Positions 46,772 through 56,674 are shown, counted from the first letter of the stretch. The stretch: 64,000 bases of DNA from Pedobacter mucosus (GCF_022200785.1 NZ_CP087585.1:2170001-2234000); one strand, 5' to 3'. Numbers and translations: made by a program. Notes: a model not told the origin generated them from the sequence alone.

Positions 46772-46789
46772 TAAGGTTAATAATTGGTT
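46772..46789 (-). promoter_or_regulatory. box A candidate upstream of the SusC operon
   Basis: On the + strand TAAGGTTAATAATTGGTT, which resembles TAGGGTTTATAATTTGGTT at 48619 with two changes and one missing base. It lies 14 bases from the SusC start codon. Confidence 0.4.
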
Positions 46790-46831
46790 GCGGTAAATTT
46801 AATCACCGTTGTATACTTTTTATGGGGATGT

Positions 46832-46849
46832 TAGTGTTGGCACACCTCA
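46832..46849 (-). promoter_or_regulatory. degenerate box B upstream of the SusC operon
   Basis: TAGTGTTGGCACACCTCA on the + strand keeps 9 of the 13 positions shared by the three better box B copies, and sits 42 bases beyond box A, close to the 44-49 seen elsewhere. The remainder of the 46758-46992 gap shows nothing. Confidence 0.3.
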
Positions 46850-46992
46850 GCCTTTTTTAGTAAGTTTTTTCTTCATTAGCGTTGGTTTTTCAGATTCAAA
46901 TGGGTCCAACCGTTCTTAGTTTTATGGACTAGCTTTTAGTTAAAAACAGCTATGGATTTTTTTTTATTAATTCTGTAGGACGCTGCCTTATA

Positions 46993-48561
46993 TTATTCGC
47001 CAATAGGAATCATAAGATTAACACCCATGGCTATAGCTGTACCAAAATTCGGTGAACCATCAGTGTTCCAAGTTATTTTCTGCATTCTTGGACTTCTGCC
47101 ACTTCCGCCATTAGGCACACTACGTGCGTGATAAACAAACCAGTTTTCATTTTTTAACACTCCGTTAGGATCAGTGTAGCTGCTGGTAAAAAATCCATTG
47201 TGCCCTGGTCCGTAAACACTGTTTGCATCGTTTCTAACAAAAACCTGTTTCTTATTTATCCAGTCGGCAGGTACAGTTGGGTTACCACCACTCTTTAATT
47301 GGATCTGGGCTAAGCAATAATTGTCGCTACTGTAACGGCTGGCAGAGTATATGATGAATACCGGACTGCTAGAATCTTTCTGCAGCATAATAGGGCCTTC
47401 GTTAACGCCCGCACCCAATGATCCACTAGGTTCATATTTTTCCCAATTATTTGTTGGCGAAGAAATTTTAATACGGCTACCAGTTACTGTCCAAGCACTC
47501 GACATTGGTGCTAAATAAAGATATTGCTTATATTTTGTAGCTACATTTTCCCATCCAGACCAAACGAAATAATGTGTTGAGTTAACTGTTATCACTGTTC
47601 CATCAATTGCCCACTGGTCTGTTGAATCTGCTATTTTCCCTTTAAATGTCCATGTTCCCGTTGTTGGATCTGCGTTTGGATTCTCAAGCACAAACATACG
47701 ATGATTGTCTCCTCCACCATCATTAGCGGCAAAATAGAGATACCACTTACCTGAAAGAAAATACATTTCTGGCGCCCATATATTTGATGAATGATCTGTG
47801 CCCGCAGGTGGGGTCCAAACCACGGTTTCGGTCGCGTTAGATAATAAAGACATTGACGTTGTTTTCCTGATAGCTAAATTATTTCCCTTAGTATACATGA
47901 AATAATAAACGCCGTCTTTTTGTGCTACAAAGGGATCTGGCTTGCTAGCTACAATTAATGGATTTTGAAAATTGACATTGTAAAAGTTAAACTGATCTTG
48001 GGTGCCGGTCACCGTTGTTTTCTGCCTTATTTTGGCACCTAATGTGCTGCTTTCGGGGTCAATAACCATTTTCATGCTCGTAGCCTTGTTGATGAGCGAA
48101 AAAACATTATTATTGCCAGAGTAGCTTATCGCCCAGCGTTGAGAATTAGTCCCATCATCAGTACCCTGCTGTAAGATGTCTCCAGAGGTACCAGATGGTG
48201 ATTCTAGACATTTACTGCTGGTTACATTGATCAATTTATAATAGGTAGCATCAATTTTTATCAGCTTCCATCGTTGTCCGTTATTAGGGAACCAGCCCCA
48301 TTGCTGAATTTGTGCACCTTCGGCTGTAGAATTACCGGTTACTTCAACAACAGGACCGCTTGGCATAGATGACAGTCCTCTAATTCGATAAATTCCACTA
48401 TCAATTAGGGTACCGAAAGGAGGCGCAGCATTGATAACCGGATTAGCCATTTTTGCACCTGTAATCTTAAAATCACTGGTTAAATCCTTTGGTAAATCCT
48501 TTTGGCAGGCTATCAATAACATTACGACAGCGAGCAGATTGCTAAATAATTTTATTCTCAT
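46993..48561 (-). CDS. GH43-like lipoprotein with ricin-type lectin domain
   Basis: 522 residues. The ATG at 48561 begins MRIKLFSNLLAVVMLLIACQ, a lipoprotein signal with lipobox Cys; the in-frame GTG at 48591 is less likely. Residues about 60-200 are a ricin B-type trefoil (VVEVTGNSTAEGAQIQQWGW, QRWKLI, LESPSGTSGDILQQ). Residues about 205-520 are a five-bladed propeller of GH43 type (ASKPDPFVAQKDGVYYFMYT, SSNIWAPEMYFLSGKWYLYF, NEGPIMLQKDSSS). It probably removes arabinose or xylose units at the cell surface. Exact specificity is unknown. Confidence 0.87.
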   Translation of the reverse strand: MRIKLFSNLLAVVMLLIACQKDLPKDLTSDFKITGAKMANPVINAAPPFGTLIDSGIYRIRGLSSMPSGPVVEVTGNSTAEGAQIQQWGWFPNNGQRWKLIKIDATYYKLINVTSSKCLESPSGTSGDILQQGTDDGTNSQRWAISYSGNNNVFSLINKATSMKMVIDPESSTLGAKIRQKTTVTGTQDQFNFYNVNFQNPLIVASKPDPFVAQKDGVYYFMYTKGNNLAIRKTTSMSLLSNATETVVWTPPAGTDHSSNIWAPEMYFLSGKWYLYFAANDGGGDNHRMFVLENPNADPTTGTWTFKGKIADSTDQWAIDGTVITVNSTHYFVWSGWENVATKYKQYLYLAPMSSAWTVTGSRIKISSPTNNWEKYEPSGSLGAGVNEGPIMLQKDSSSPVFIIYSASRYSSDNYCLAQIQLKSGGNPTVPADWINKKQVFVRNDANSVYGPGHNGFFTSSYTDPNGVLKNENWFVYHARSVPNGGSGRSPRMQKITWNTDGSPNFGTAIAMGVNLMIPIGE

Positions 48562-48618
48562 ACAGACGGAATTATATACTGCAAGTACCACGGTGATCCC
48601 ATGAGGGCGAATTTGCAG

Positions 48619-48637
48619 TAGGGTTTATAATTTGGTT
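48619..48637 (-). promoter_or_regulatory. box A upstream of GH43-ricin gene
   Basis: TAGGGTTTATAATTTGGTT on the + strand. It differs from 57815-57833 in 2 of 19 positions and is 57 bases from the start codon (54 for the other gene). Flanking GAAT.TGC is also shared. Confidence 0.55.
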
Positions 48638-48684
48638 AATTGTAACCAAAGGAAAAGAATCGCGGGCAAAATATCTTATCATAC

Positions 48685-48702
48685 TTTTGTTGATTTATCT
48701 CA
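48685..48702 (-). promoter_or_regulatory. box B upstream of GH43-ricin gene
   Basis: TTTTGTTGATTTATCTCA on the + strand, matching TTTTGTYGAnnnRTCTCA, 47 bases beyond box A and 123 bases from the start codon. Confidence 0.5.
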
Positions 48703-48777
48703 ATTTTAACTAATTGCGCCACATAGCTAACCAGTCGATTGTTCAAACCGATAAACCTAACGTTTGTAGCAACATTT

Positions 48778-48816
48778 AAAAAAAAGGCCGATCATAGTTT
48801 TAAACTACGCGGCCTC
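48778..48816 (-). terminator. intrinsic terminator of the GH105 gene
   Basis: On the minus strand AGGCCG and CGGCCT close a hairpin with an inner TAGTTTAAAACTA palindrome, then a run of seven or more T. It lies 31 bases after the GH105 stop and separates it from the GH43-ricin promoter. Confidence 0.8.
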
Positions 48817-48847
48817 TTACTTTGCATCAACAAGGGTAATTATTATT

Positions 48848-50074
48848 TTATTTGGCGGGATTAGCTTTATTAAATTTAACCATTTCCGTGCCGGCCATAA
48901 TTACTGGTCCAACGCCATGTTCATCATTATAGGGAACTGGCCTGTTGTAATAAAAACTCACTGCATCTGAAATTCCAGTACCGATACAAACATCAAAAAC
49001 TCCGCCTCTACCATCAACTTTTGAGGCAACACCTCTCCAACCCTCTTTAGCGATGCTAATGTATGATTTAGGTATCCAACCTTCATTTACCGCTTTGGCT
49101 ACCGCATAGGTAAACATCGCAGTTGCAGAAGTTTCAAGATACGAATCTCTTTTATCGAGTACCTGGTTCCACAAGCCAGATTTATCTTGATAACGAGCGA
49201 AGCCAACAATTTGCCGCATTAGCAAATCGATTAATTGCTTACGCTTTGGATGATTGTTGGGCAACGCAGCTAACAACTCGGTTTGAGCTAGGGCAAGCCA
49301 GCCATTGCAACGTCCCCAGCGCGCAACACCTTGTTTCTTTACATCAGTGTAGTAGCAATGGATATAAAGACCACTCCCTTCATCAAAGAGGTATTTATTG
49401 AAATTTTCAACCTGCATAATCGCATCGTCGAAATATTTACTATCGCCGGTAATTTGTCCCATACGCGCCAAAAGCGGAACACTCATATATAGATCATCAG
49501 CCCATAATGTCATCTTTCTGGGGCCTGGGCGCACTAAAGTCTTATCTGCTAGCCTAACTTGTTTAGTGCTTATATAGTCGGCTACACGTTTTAGGTATGC
49601 AGCATAATCGGCGCGTTTCGCAGTTAAATTTACATCGGCTAAACCAGCAGCCAATGCTCCGCAGGCATCAAGGTCGTTCATCGCGAAAAACGGCGTCCAC
49701 TCAGTTTTCACATTTTGCTTATAGAGCTTTTCAAAATAAGCACTGTTACTAAATACAAAATCATAGTTATGTGCTGCATAATCTGCATACTTTATGTCTC
49801 CGGTAAGACTACTTAATTGCACCATACTTACCGCCAATACACCCATTGGGTAGAACCATTTGTTATAAGCACTTTCGGCCCTAAGATCAGGCATGCTTTC
49901 CAATCCTTTGGTTGACGGATACTTAACTCCCGTTTTTGTATTCTTAAACTGATATGATGTATTATCGATTACATTATTGGCAACACGACGGATTACATCT
50001 TCAGGTAAACTGGATTGAGCTTGGCTAAAAAGCGTGGAAACGGTTAACAAAATTGCGAGTGAGGTTTTTTTCAT
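48848..50074 (-). CDS. glycoside hydrolase family 105 (unsaturated uronyl hydrolase)
   Basis: 408 residues with a signal peptide (MKKTSLAILLTVSTLFSQAQ). The alpha6/alpha6 barrel of GH88/GH105 is shown by KMTLWADDLYMSVPLLARMG, with the catalytic Asp region WADD, by ARWGRCNGWLALAQTELL, and by DSYLETSATAMFTYAVAKAV. Family members hydrate and release unsaturated galacturonyl or glucuronyl residues left by lyases. No polysaccharide lyase is in the window. It is transcribed alone, divergently from the regulator gene. Confidence 0.92.
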   Translation of the reverse strand: MKKTSLAILLTVSTLFSQAQSSLPEDVIRRVANNVIDNTSYQFKNTKTGVKYPSTKGLESMPDLRAESAYNKWFYPMGVLAVSMVQLSSLTGDIKYADYAAHNYDFVFSNSAYFEKLYKQNVKTEWTPFFAMNDLDACGALAAGLADVNLTAKRADYAAYLKRVADYISTKQVRLADKTLVRPGPRKMTLWADDLYMSVPLLARMGQITGDSKYFDDAIMQVENFNKYLFDEGSGLYIHCYYTDVKKQGVARWGRCNGWLALAQTELLAALPNNHPKRKQLIDLLMRQIVGFARYQDKSGLWNQVLDKRDSYLETSATAMFTYAVAKAVNEGWIPKSYISIAKEGWRGVASKVDGRGGVFDVCIGTGISDAVSFYYNRPVPYNDEHGVGPVIMAGTEMVKFNKANPAK

Positions 50075-50242
50075 ATTTTACTTATATTGGTTTGTTAATT
50101 TTAGACTTGCTATCACAAATAATGATTTGCTCACCAAAGCCTATAATCAAAATAGCGATACAGCTGTATACATCTATAAGCTTGTATAATTGATCTGCTT
50201 AGCGTAAAACGTTATTCATATCTTCGCTTGCGATTAATAAAT

Positions 50243-50323
50243 TAAAGTTTGTATTTCGATTATTAATCGAAAGTAGAGACTGTATTTTGTATAATTTATT
50301 CATTTTTTTGTCGATACGTCTCA
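50243..50323. promoter_or_regulatory. GH105/HTCS divergent control region (boxes and palindrome)
   Basis: TTTTGTCGATACGTCTCA at 50306-50323 is a good box B. A weak box A (TAAAGTTTGTATTTCGATT, 12 of 19 matches) is at 50243-50261. A 15-base palindrome TCGATTATTAATCGA is at 50256-50270, with a half-site CGATTAAT at 50231. The 50075-50466 gap contains no gene. A TATATTTG -7-like box at 50446-50453 precedes the kinase gene. Confidence 0.45.
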
Positions 50324-50466
50324 ATTCTTCCGGACACCCAATCTGATCGAGGCATAAACATCTGAAAATCAGATAGTTTAACAATAGAAACTTTAACATC
50401 AACCACGTTACTGCAAACCTGATATATATAATCAAGTGATTTATATATATTTGGATAGACCAAATT

Positions 50467-53400
50467 ATGCGTTTCATATTCACTTTTGTTTGTTTTCAGG
50501 CACTATGTGTTTTTGCTGTTATTACCTGCAAAGCACAATCTTATTACTTTAAGCACTATCAGGCTGATGATGGATTGGCGCACAATTCAGTAAATTCTAT
50601 TATTCAGGATAAAAAAGGCCTAATCTGGATCGGCACACGAGGCGGACTTAATCGCTTTGACGGTTACACTTTTAAAAACTTTAGAAACGAGAAAAGCAAG
50701 TTTGGGAATATTGGGAACAACGTTATCATCTGTATTTCTGAAGATCAAAAAGGGATGTTGTGGATCGGCACGGGAAAGGGGATTTTTAAGTATGATCCCT
50801 ACAAGGAAATATTTACCGCACTTGATATCGCCCCGCAAGATTATACAAGTCATGTTTTAGTAGACCACCAAAATAATATATTCTTCTTGGCAGGGAAAAA
50901 ACTATACAAGTACATTCAAAGAGATAAAAAGCTTCAGAATTTTAGGATTATGGGCTCCTGCATAGCGCTTGATCGTAATAAGAATTTGTGGATCGGTGAC
51001 GATGAAGGGATTTTGCGAGCCTATAATTCCGAAAATGAATTAATTAAAACCATTAGAATAATTGAGCAGAGCATCCCAATAAATTTGCGATCAATCAGCA
51101 AAATCTTTCCTGCGCAAGGCGATGAAATACTGATTGGATGCTTTAAACAGGGATTAAAAAGCTACAATTTAAAAACAGGACTTATCAGATCATTGCCGCT
51201 TTTAAATAGCGACGTGAAAGATATTTATGTGCGAGACATTACTGCCGGCAATAAGCAAGAATACTGGGTAGCCACAGAATCAGGCATTTACATTTACAAC
51301 TTGGCCACTAACACCAGCAGGAACTTGCGCAAAAGAGCTGGCGACCCATATTCTATTGCGGATAATGCCATCTACACAGTTTGTAGAGATAGTGAAGGTG
51401 GAATGTGGGCTGGCACCTTCTTTGGCGGCTTAAACTATTACTCCAAGGAAAATGCAAGGTTTGAGAAATACTATCCGCTAGTTGGCACAAACTCCATATC
51501 TGGTAGTGCAGTACGAGAAATTTCTGGTGATAATAAAGGTAATTTATGGATTGGAACCGAAGATGCCGGCTTCAATAAATTTAACATTAAAACAGGAAAG
51601 TTTACAAACTTCAGCTCCATTGCTGAAAAAGGGGACGTATCTTATCCGAATATTCACGGGTTATTGGCACTGGATAATCAATTATTCGTAGGACCTTTTT
51701 TACATGGGATGGAAATTATGGATATCCACACGGGATTAGTAACAGATCGATTTAAACTGATAGGTGATAAAAATGATAAAATAAGCGATTTTGTGCTTTG
51801 CATCTATCTCACAAAAGATAGCACACTTCTTATTGGAACGGCTTATAAAGGGTCTGGGCTTTTTACCTTTGATAGAAAGCAAAAAACATTTTCCCGTGTC
51901 AAACAAATCCCCTACAATTCATACGTTTTTGACATTAAAGAAGACAAAGAAGGGAATGTATGGACTGGTAGTGTAGCCCAAGGCGCATTTTTTTATAACC
52001 CTAAAACAGGCAAGCACGGTAATATCAGATTTGGCGACAAGGTAAAAAATAATTATATAAATGAATTTCCCGTATATGGAATTTTAGAAGATAGTAGCAA
52101 TGCGATCTGGTTTGCAACTGAGGGCGGTGGCATGATCAGATTAAGTCCCGATAGGAAAGTTTTAAAAAAATTTACTACGGAAAGTGGCTTGCCAACCAAT
52201 GTGCTGTTTAGAATGCTAGAAGACGACTCAAAGCATCTTTGGATCAGTTCGCTTAAAGGGCTGATCTGTTTTGACATGCGCACCGAAAAGTTCAAGATCT
52301 ATACGCAGTCTAACGGCCTGATTACAGATCAGTTCAATTTCAATTCAGCCTATAAAGATGCTACCGGTAAAATGTATTTTGGATCTGTTAAAGGAATGAT
52401 TGCTTTTAACCCTAAAGATTTTGAGCGTAAAGAAAAAGGTCCATCTACGTATATTACTGGTTTTCAAGTTAACAATGAAGAGGTTGTTCCAAATGTTAGA
52501 AATAGTCCACTCACCAAATCGATTTTATATACCGATACGGTTGTACTAGAACATAATCAGAACAATTTTAGCATTGAGTTTGCCGCCCTAAACTATTCCT
52601 CAGCCGAAGTTACTCGTTATGAGTATCTTATGAAAGGATTGGATAAAACCCGAACTTATCTCAATAGCAATCGCCAAGCCTATTTTACCGATTTATCTGC
52701 CGGTCGTTATACATTTATAGTTCGAGCAAAAAGCAATGTAGGGAGTTGGATTGGAAAAGAAAGGCATATTTTCATTAAAATACTACCTCCTTTTTGGGAA
52801 AGCCATACCGCTTATTTGCTTTACTTACTAATGTTGACAGGCACCTTATTTTTGACGGTACGCTATTATCATCGCTACCTAGAACGTAAAAACCTCAACA
52901 AACAACAACTATTTGAACACGAAAAAGAAAAGGAAATTTATACCGCCAAAATTGAGTTTTTCACCAATATTGCTCACGAAATACAAACACCCCTTACCTT
53001 AATTTTAGGGCCTGTTGAACGGATGATTAAAAAGGCAGACGAGCATCTTGGCATTAAGAAAAGCCTATATATGGTAGAAAAAAATGCGAAGCGTTTGGCA
53101 GAGCTAACTAGCCAATTGCTTGATTTTCGTAAGACCGAAATGCATCAGTTTGGATTAAATTTCGTGAACACTGACATCACATGGCTATTAAAAGAACAAA
53201 TTGCTTCATTTAGGCAGGAAGCCGAGAAAAATAAGATTTCTTTGAAACTGGAAATTCCCAAAAATCATGTTGTTGTTTTTGCTGATAGGGAAGCTTTAGT
53301 AAAGATTTGCAGCAACCTTATTTCCAACGCAATCAAATACGCCGAAACATTTGCAGTGGTCAGTTTAAGTGAAATTCAAGTAACTGACGAGCAATTTATA

Positions 53401-53655
53401 GTTAGATTTAGTAACGATGGAGAAGGTATTCCAGACGAATTTAAAGATAAAATTTTTGAGCCTTTTTTCAGGCTATATAGCAAAGATAAGCCCGGCACCG
53501 GAATTGGCCTTTCCCTAGCAAGATCACTAACAGAATTACACAATGGCTCTCTAAAACTAACCTCGAGTGGCGTTGATCTGGTAGCTTTCGAATTGAGCTT
53601 ACCAATTCACCAAAAATTTGAATTTAACCTAAGTAGTTGGAAAAAGATTAAATAG
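50467..53655 (+). CDS. HTCS-type sensor histidine kinase (split from its regulator)
   Basis: 1062 residues with a signal peptide. Residues about 25-660 are two-component propeller (Reg_prop) repeats such as LIWIGTRGGLNRFDGYTFKN. A Y_Y_Y domain follows (about 690-780: YEYLMKGLDKTRTYLNSNRQ), one transmembrane helix (AYLLYLLMLTGTLFLTV), HisKA with His837 (FFTNIAHEIQTPLTLI) and an ATPase domain (SNLISNAIKYAE, GTGIGLSLA). It senses a glycan fragment in the periplasm. Unlike usual HTCS proteins it stops after the ATPase. REC and AraC parts are encoded by the next gene, 2 bases away and in another frame. Confidence 0.92.
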   Translation: MRFIFTFVCFQALCVFAVITCKAQSYYFKHYQADDGLAHNSVNSIIQDKKGLIWIGTRGGLNRFDGYTFKNFRNEKSKFGNIGNNVIICISEDQKGMLWIGTGKGIFKYDPYKEIFTALDIAPQDYTSHVLVDHQNNIFFLAGKKLYKYIQRDKKLQNFRIMGSCIALDRNKNLWIGDDEGILRAYNSENELIKTIRIIEQSIPINLRSISKIFPAQGDEILIGCFKQGLKSYNLKTGLIRSLPLLNSDVKDIYVRDITAGNKQEYWVATESGIYIYNLATNTSRNLRKRAGDPYSIADNAIYTVCRDSEGGMWAGTFFGGLNYYSKENARFEKYYPLVGTNSISGSAVREISGDNKGNLWIGTEDAGFNKFNIKTGKFTNFSSIAEKGDVSYPNIHGLLALDNQLFVGPFLHGMEIMDIHTGLVTDRFKLIGDKNDKISDFVLCIYLTKDSTLLIGTAYKGSGLFTFDRKQKTFSRVKQIPYNSYVFDIKEDKEGNVWTGSVAQGAFFYNPKTGKHGNIRFGDKVKNNYINEFPVYGILEDSSNAIWFATEGGGMIRLSPDRKVLKKFTTESGLPTNVLFRMLEDDSKHLWISSLKGLICFDMRTEKFKIYTQSNGLITDQFNFNSAYKDATGKMYFGSVKGMIAFNPKDFERKEKGPSTYITGFQVNNEEVVPNVRNSPLTKSILYTDTVVLEHNQNNFSIEFAALNYSSAEVTRYEYLMKGLDKTRTYLNSNRQAYFTDLSAGRYTFIVRAKSNVGSWIGKERHIFIKILPPFWESHTAYLLYLLMLTGTLFLTVRYYHRYLERKNLNKQQLFEHEKEKEIYTAKIEFFTNIAHEIQTPLTLILGPVERMIKKADEHLGIKKSLYMVEKNAKRLAELTSQLLDFRKTEMHQFGLNFVNTDITWLLKEQIASFRQEAEKNKISLKLEIPKNHVVVFADREALVKICSNLISNAIKYAETFAVVSLSEIQVTDEQFIVRFSNDGEGIPDEFKDKIFEPFFRLYSKDKPGTGIGLSLARSLTELHNGSLKLTSSGVDLVAFELSLPIHQKFEFNLSSWKKIK

Positions 53656-53657
53656 TT

Positions 53658-54431
53658 ATGACTGATAGCATTCTCATTATAGACGATAACGAAGATATCC
53701 TAGAATTTTTATCCGATGTTTTAGGTGACATGTATAAATTGCACCTGGCTGGCAATGGCGAAATTGCCCAAACTATTTTAGATGGTGAAGTGGTAGATCT
53801 GATTATTTCAGATATTATGATGCCCGGAATAGATGGTTTCGAGCTTTGCCGATTGATTAAATCAAACGTTGAATATTGCCATATTCCAGTAGTTTTGCTA
53901 ACCTCCAAAAATACATATCAGGCGCATATTGAAAGTTTAGAGGTTGGTGCCGATGTTTATATCCAAAAACCCTTTTCACCGGAACTGTTACAGATCCAAA
54001 TAGCTAATCTCTTAAAAAATCGACTAAATATAAAAGCCCATTTCGCCAGTTCACCATTTGAAGATGTACGTGTAATGGCACATTCCAAAACTGACGAAAC
54101 TTTCTTAAAAAAGCTGGATGAGTATATCCGCAAAAATATAAACGATCCAAATATGGATATTGAGCAGCTCGCTGAGCATATGAATATGAGCCGCCCAACG
54201 TTTTATCGTAAAATAAAATCGCTCTCCTCATTGTCGCCTAAAGAATTGATAGATATTACACGCCTCAAAAAAGCGACTCGATTAATTGCACAGAACGAGT
54301 TTACCCTGTTCGAAATTGCTAAAATGGTAGGCTACAGTAGCCAAAGCCTTTTTAACAAGAACTTTCAGCGATATTTTGACAACACTCCACTTGAATATAT
54401 CAGCTCGCTAGTGAAAGACAATAAAGAATAG
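53658..54431 (+). CDS. response regulator with AraC-type DNA-binding domain
   Basis: 257 residues. The receiver domain is at residues 1-120 (IIDDNEDILEF, phospho-Asp52 in ISDIMMPG, Lys in IQKPFSPE). The AraC HTH is at residues about 150-250 (NMDIEQLAEHMNMSRPTFYR, LFEIAKMVGYSSQSLFNKNF). It is the missing C-terminal half of an HTCS. It lies right after the kinase, so it should activate the surrounding polysaccharide genes when phosphorylated by it. Confidence 0.93.
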   Translation: MTDSILIIDDNEDILEFLSDVLGDMYKLHLAGNGEIAQTILDGEVVDLIISDIMMPGIDGFELCRLIKSNVEYCHIPVVLLTSKNTYQAHIESLEVGADVYIQKPFSPELLQIQIANLLKNRLNIKAHFASSPFEDVRVMAHSKTDETFLKKLDEYIRKNINDPNMDIEQLAEHMNMSRPTFYRKIKSLSSLSPKELIDITRLKKATRLIAQNEFTLFEIAKMVGYSSQSLFNKNFQRYFDNTPLEYISSLVKDNKE

Positions 54432-54521
54432 TACCCCACAGATTGCGCATAGAAAAGCATCTGCAGGATAAAAATCCAATTGGTTCTACATTTTAATACT
54501 GTTGCTTTACAATACAGTCTA

Positions 54522-55880
54522 CTAGTATTTAAAAACTTTCCCGTTTACAAATACTTCTTGGGTTTTTTCATCAAACGTGGCTTTACCACCTGTACGCACC
54601 GCTGCATTGCACATAATATTGGCTATAGAGTGACGGTAACCCGCTTCAACTGGGGCATTAGGATCTTTGCGGCTGCGAACGCATTCCATCCAATTGCGCA
54701 TATGATTTGAACTTAACACGTCTGCTCCGGTATTTGCTGATGCAACTACAAGTGATGGCGCAGCAAGTTTTACTTCGGGCAACAAGTTAGGTTTCATTTT
54801 CATGGCCGCGGCTGCTTTTGGGCCTAGTCCGCCTTGTGGGGAAACTGTATTGGTAATTAAATTAAGTTCGCCACCATTAGAATAATAGATTTCTGCTGGC
54901 TTTTCGTCACCATTGTGCATGCGTGATGTAAAAACCACTTGAAAACCTTTGCTCATATCATTTAGAGGGCCGTAATCAAAAACAGCGGTAGTAGTATCCC
55001 AATTACGCCTTCCATCTTTCCATTGATAAATACCACCGTTAGCGGTTACACTTCGGGGGTGTGGCAATCCTGTAAACCAGTGTACCGTATCAATTTGATG
55101 GCTCATCCACTGGCCTGGCATCCCAGATGAATATGGCCAAAACAACCTATACTCTAGATAAATTCTTGGGTTAAATGCTTCATACGGGCGGTTTAACAAA
55201 AATCTTTTCCAATCGGTATCTTCTTCCTTTAGCTTAGCTACCAAGTCTGGTCTACGCCAACGCCCCGGTTGGTTCACGTTCCAGCTCAGCTCAACCATGG
55301 TAATATCTCCAAATTTTCCTTCCTTAATGAAGTCGGCAGCCGCCTGATAGTTTTGTCCACTTCTTCTTTGTGATCCAATTTGCAAAATCTGTTTAGAATC
55401 CCTTACCGCTTTCAAAGCTGCTCTGTTATCTTCCATGGTTTCTGCAAAAGGTTTTTCACAGTACACGTCTTTTTTATTATTCACAGCTTCGATTGCATGT
55501 GAGGCATGAGCAAAATCAGGCGAGCTAATAATTACAGCATCAATATCTTTCAATGCGTAAAGTTCATCGTTGTTTTTGCAGGCAGTGATACCATGACCAA
55601 TTTTATTTTTAATATGGTCAACTCCTAATGATCTACGATAATTCCAAAGATCAGAAACTGCAACGATATCGAAATTCAAATCTTTGTTATGGTTTAAAAA
55701 GCAGGGAAACAAAGTATCTTTAAACCTGTCCGAAAAGCCAACTACACCAACATTTACCCTATCATTAGCTCCCATTACCCTGGCATAGCTTTTTGCTGAT
55801 AGGCTAAGGCTTCCAGCATAAGCTCCTGCGGTAACAATTGCAGTTTTTTTTATAAAATCCCTTCTTGATTCGTCCATCAC
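54522..55880 (-). CDS. Tat-exported Gfo/Idh/MocA-family oxidoreductase
   Basis: 452 residues. A twin-arginine signal (ESRRDFIKKTAIVTAGAYAG) sends it folded, probably with NAD(P) bound, to the periplasm. A Rossmann fold follows (VNVGVVGFSD), with VYCEKPFAETMEDN holding the EKP Lys and GSQRRSGQNYQAA. Family members oxidise or reduce sugars, often at C3. It ends the operon GH5-like, DUF1080, Gfo/Idh (6-base gap), which suggests oxidation of a glycoside before cleavage by DUF1080. The cofactor supply in the periplasm is a known puzzle for this type. Confidence 0.9.
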   Translation of the reverse strand: MMDESRRDFIKKTAIVTAGAYAGSLSLSAKSYARVMGANDRVNVGVVGFSDRFKDTLFPCFLNHNKDLNFDIVAVSDLWNYRRSLGVDHIKNKIGHGITACKNNDELYALKDIDAVIISSPDFAHASHAIEAVNNKKDVYCEKPFAETMEDNRAALKAVRDSKQILQIGSQRRSGQNYQAAADFIKEGKFGDITMVELSWNVNQPGRWRRPDLVAKLKEEDTDWKRFLLNRPYEAFNPRIYLEYRLFWPYSSGMPGQWMSHQIDTVHWFTGLPHPRSVTANGGIYQWKDGRRNWDTTTAVFDYGPLNDMSKGFQVVFTSRMHNGDEKPAEIYYSNGGELNLITNTVSPQGGLGPKAAAAMKMKPNLLPEVKLAAPSLVVASANTGADVLSSNHMRNWMECVRSRKDPNAPVEAGYRHSIANIMCNAAVRTGGKATFDEKTQEVFVNGKVFKY

Positions 55881-55886
55881 TTCTAA

Positions 55887-56636
55887 TTAATTAAGTTCTT
55901 TAATTTTGATGTTTCTATAGAATACTTTATTTCCATGATCTTGAATTAAGATATGTCCTTTTGGCGCCTCACCAAAGTTCTTCCAAGTTTTATATTTACT
56001 ACCAGCAACCAGGTCTTTAAACACTTTTGATCCCCGCTCATATTCAACAACTTTAACACCATTTAGCCAGTGTTCAACGTGGTTGTTTGGATAAACCCTA
56101 ACTTCTCCGGAGTTCCATTCGCCAATGGGCTTAATAGTAGTTGCAGGTTTGGTAGACGGGATTAGATCGTATAATGAGGCTAGTTTACGGTTTCCATTCT
56201 TCCCTAATTTTGCGTCAGGATGACGCTCATCATCCAGTATCTGAAATTCTAGTCCGATGCCGGACTTATCCGTTTTTTCTTGCTCGGTAACAAAATATTT
56301 CACGCCGCTATTAGCGCCTTCGGTAAGTTTAAAATCGAACTTCAATATAAAAGCTGCATATTCTTTTGTGGTTACGATATCGCCTCCTGAGCCTTGTTCT
56401 TGCCCATTTGAAGCCAAAACCGACAGTATACCATCTTTCATTTCCCAACCTTTTGCCGGAAACGCATCTTTGAATATTGCACGCCAACCGTCGCTATTAT
56501 TGCCATTCCAAAGCAATTGCAAACCTTCTTTTTTTTCCAATTTGCTAAGTGTGTTTATTTTGGTGCTTTGTGCAGCAACCATGTTTACTGAACAAACTGC
56601 TAATAATACAGCGTAAATCAATTTGTTATTTTTCAT
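55887..56636 (-). CDS. DUF1080 (3-keto-glycoside hydrolase-type) protein
   Basis: 249 residues from the ATG at 56636; the in-frame TTG at 56645 is rejected. It has a signal peptide ([18 protein letters not shown]). The concanavalin-like DUF1080 fold shows [58 protein letters not shown] and [19 protein letters not shown]. Pfam now names this domain 3-keto-disaccharide hydrolase. Next to a Gfo/Idh enzyme it suggests an oxidation-then-cleavage route for a glycoside. The substrate is not shown by sequence. Confidence 0.88.
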   Translation of the reverse strand: MKNNKLIYAVLLAVCSVNMVAAQSTKINTLSKLEKKEGLQLLWNGNNSDGWRAIFKDAFPAKGWEMKDGILSVLASNGQEQGSGGDIVTTKEYAAFILKFDFKLTEGANSGVKYFVTEQEKTDKSGIGLEFQILDDERHPDAKLGKNGNRKLASLYDLIPSTKPATTIKPIGEWNSGEVRVYPNNHVEHWLNGVKVVEYERGSKVFKDLVAGSKYKTWKNFGEAPKGHILIQDHGNKVFYRNIKIKELN

Positions 56637-56674
56637 GAAACTCAATTTTTATTTAGATATATCTTATAAGGTAT

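Noticed and set aside
50199..50483. 94-residue minus-strand frame over the kinase start
   Set aside because: It covers the divergent control region and the kinase signal peptide, and shows no family pattern.
53640..53660. Kinase/regulator gap as a simple nonsense mutation of a fused HTCS
   Set aside because: The two genes are in different frames and the regulator has its own ATG and complete receiver start.
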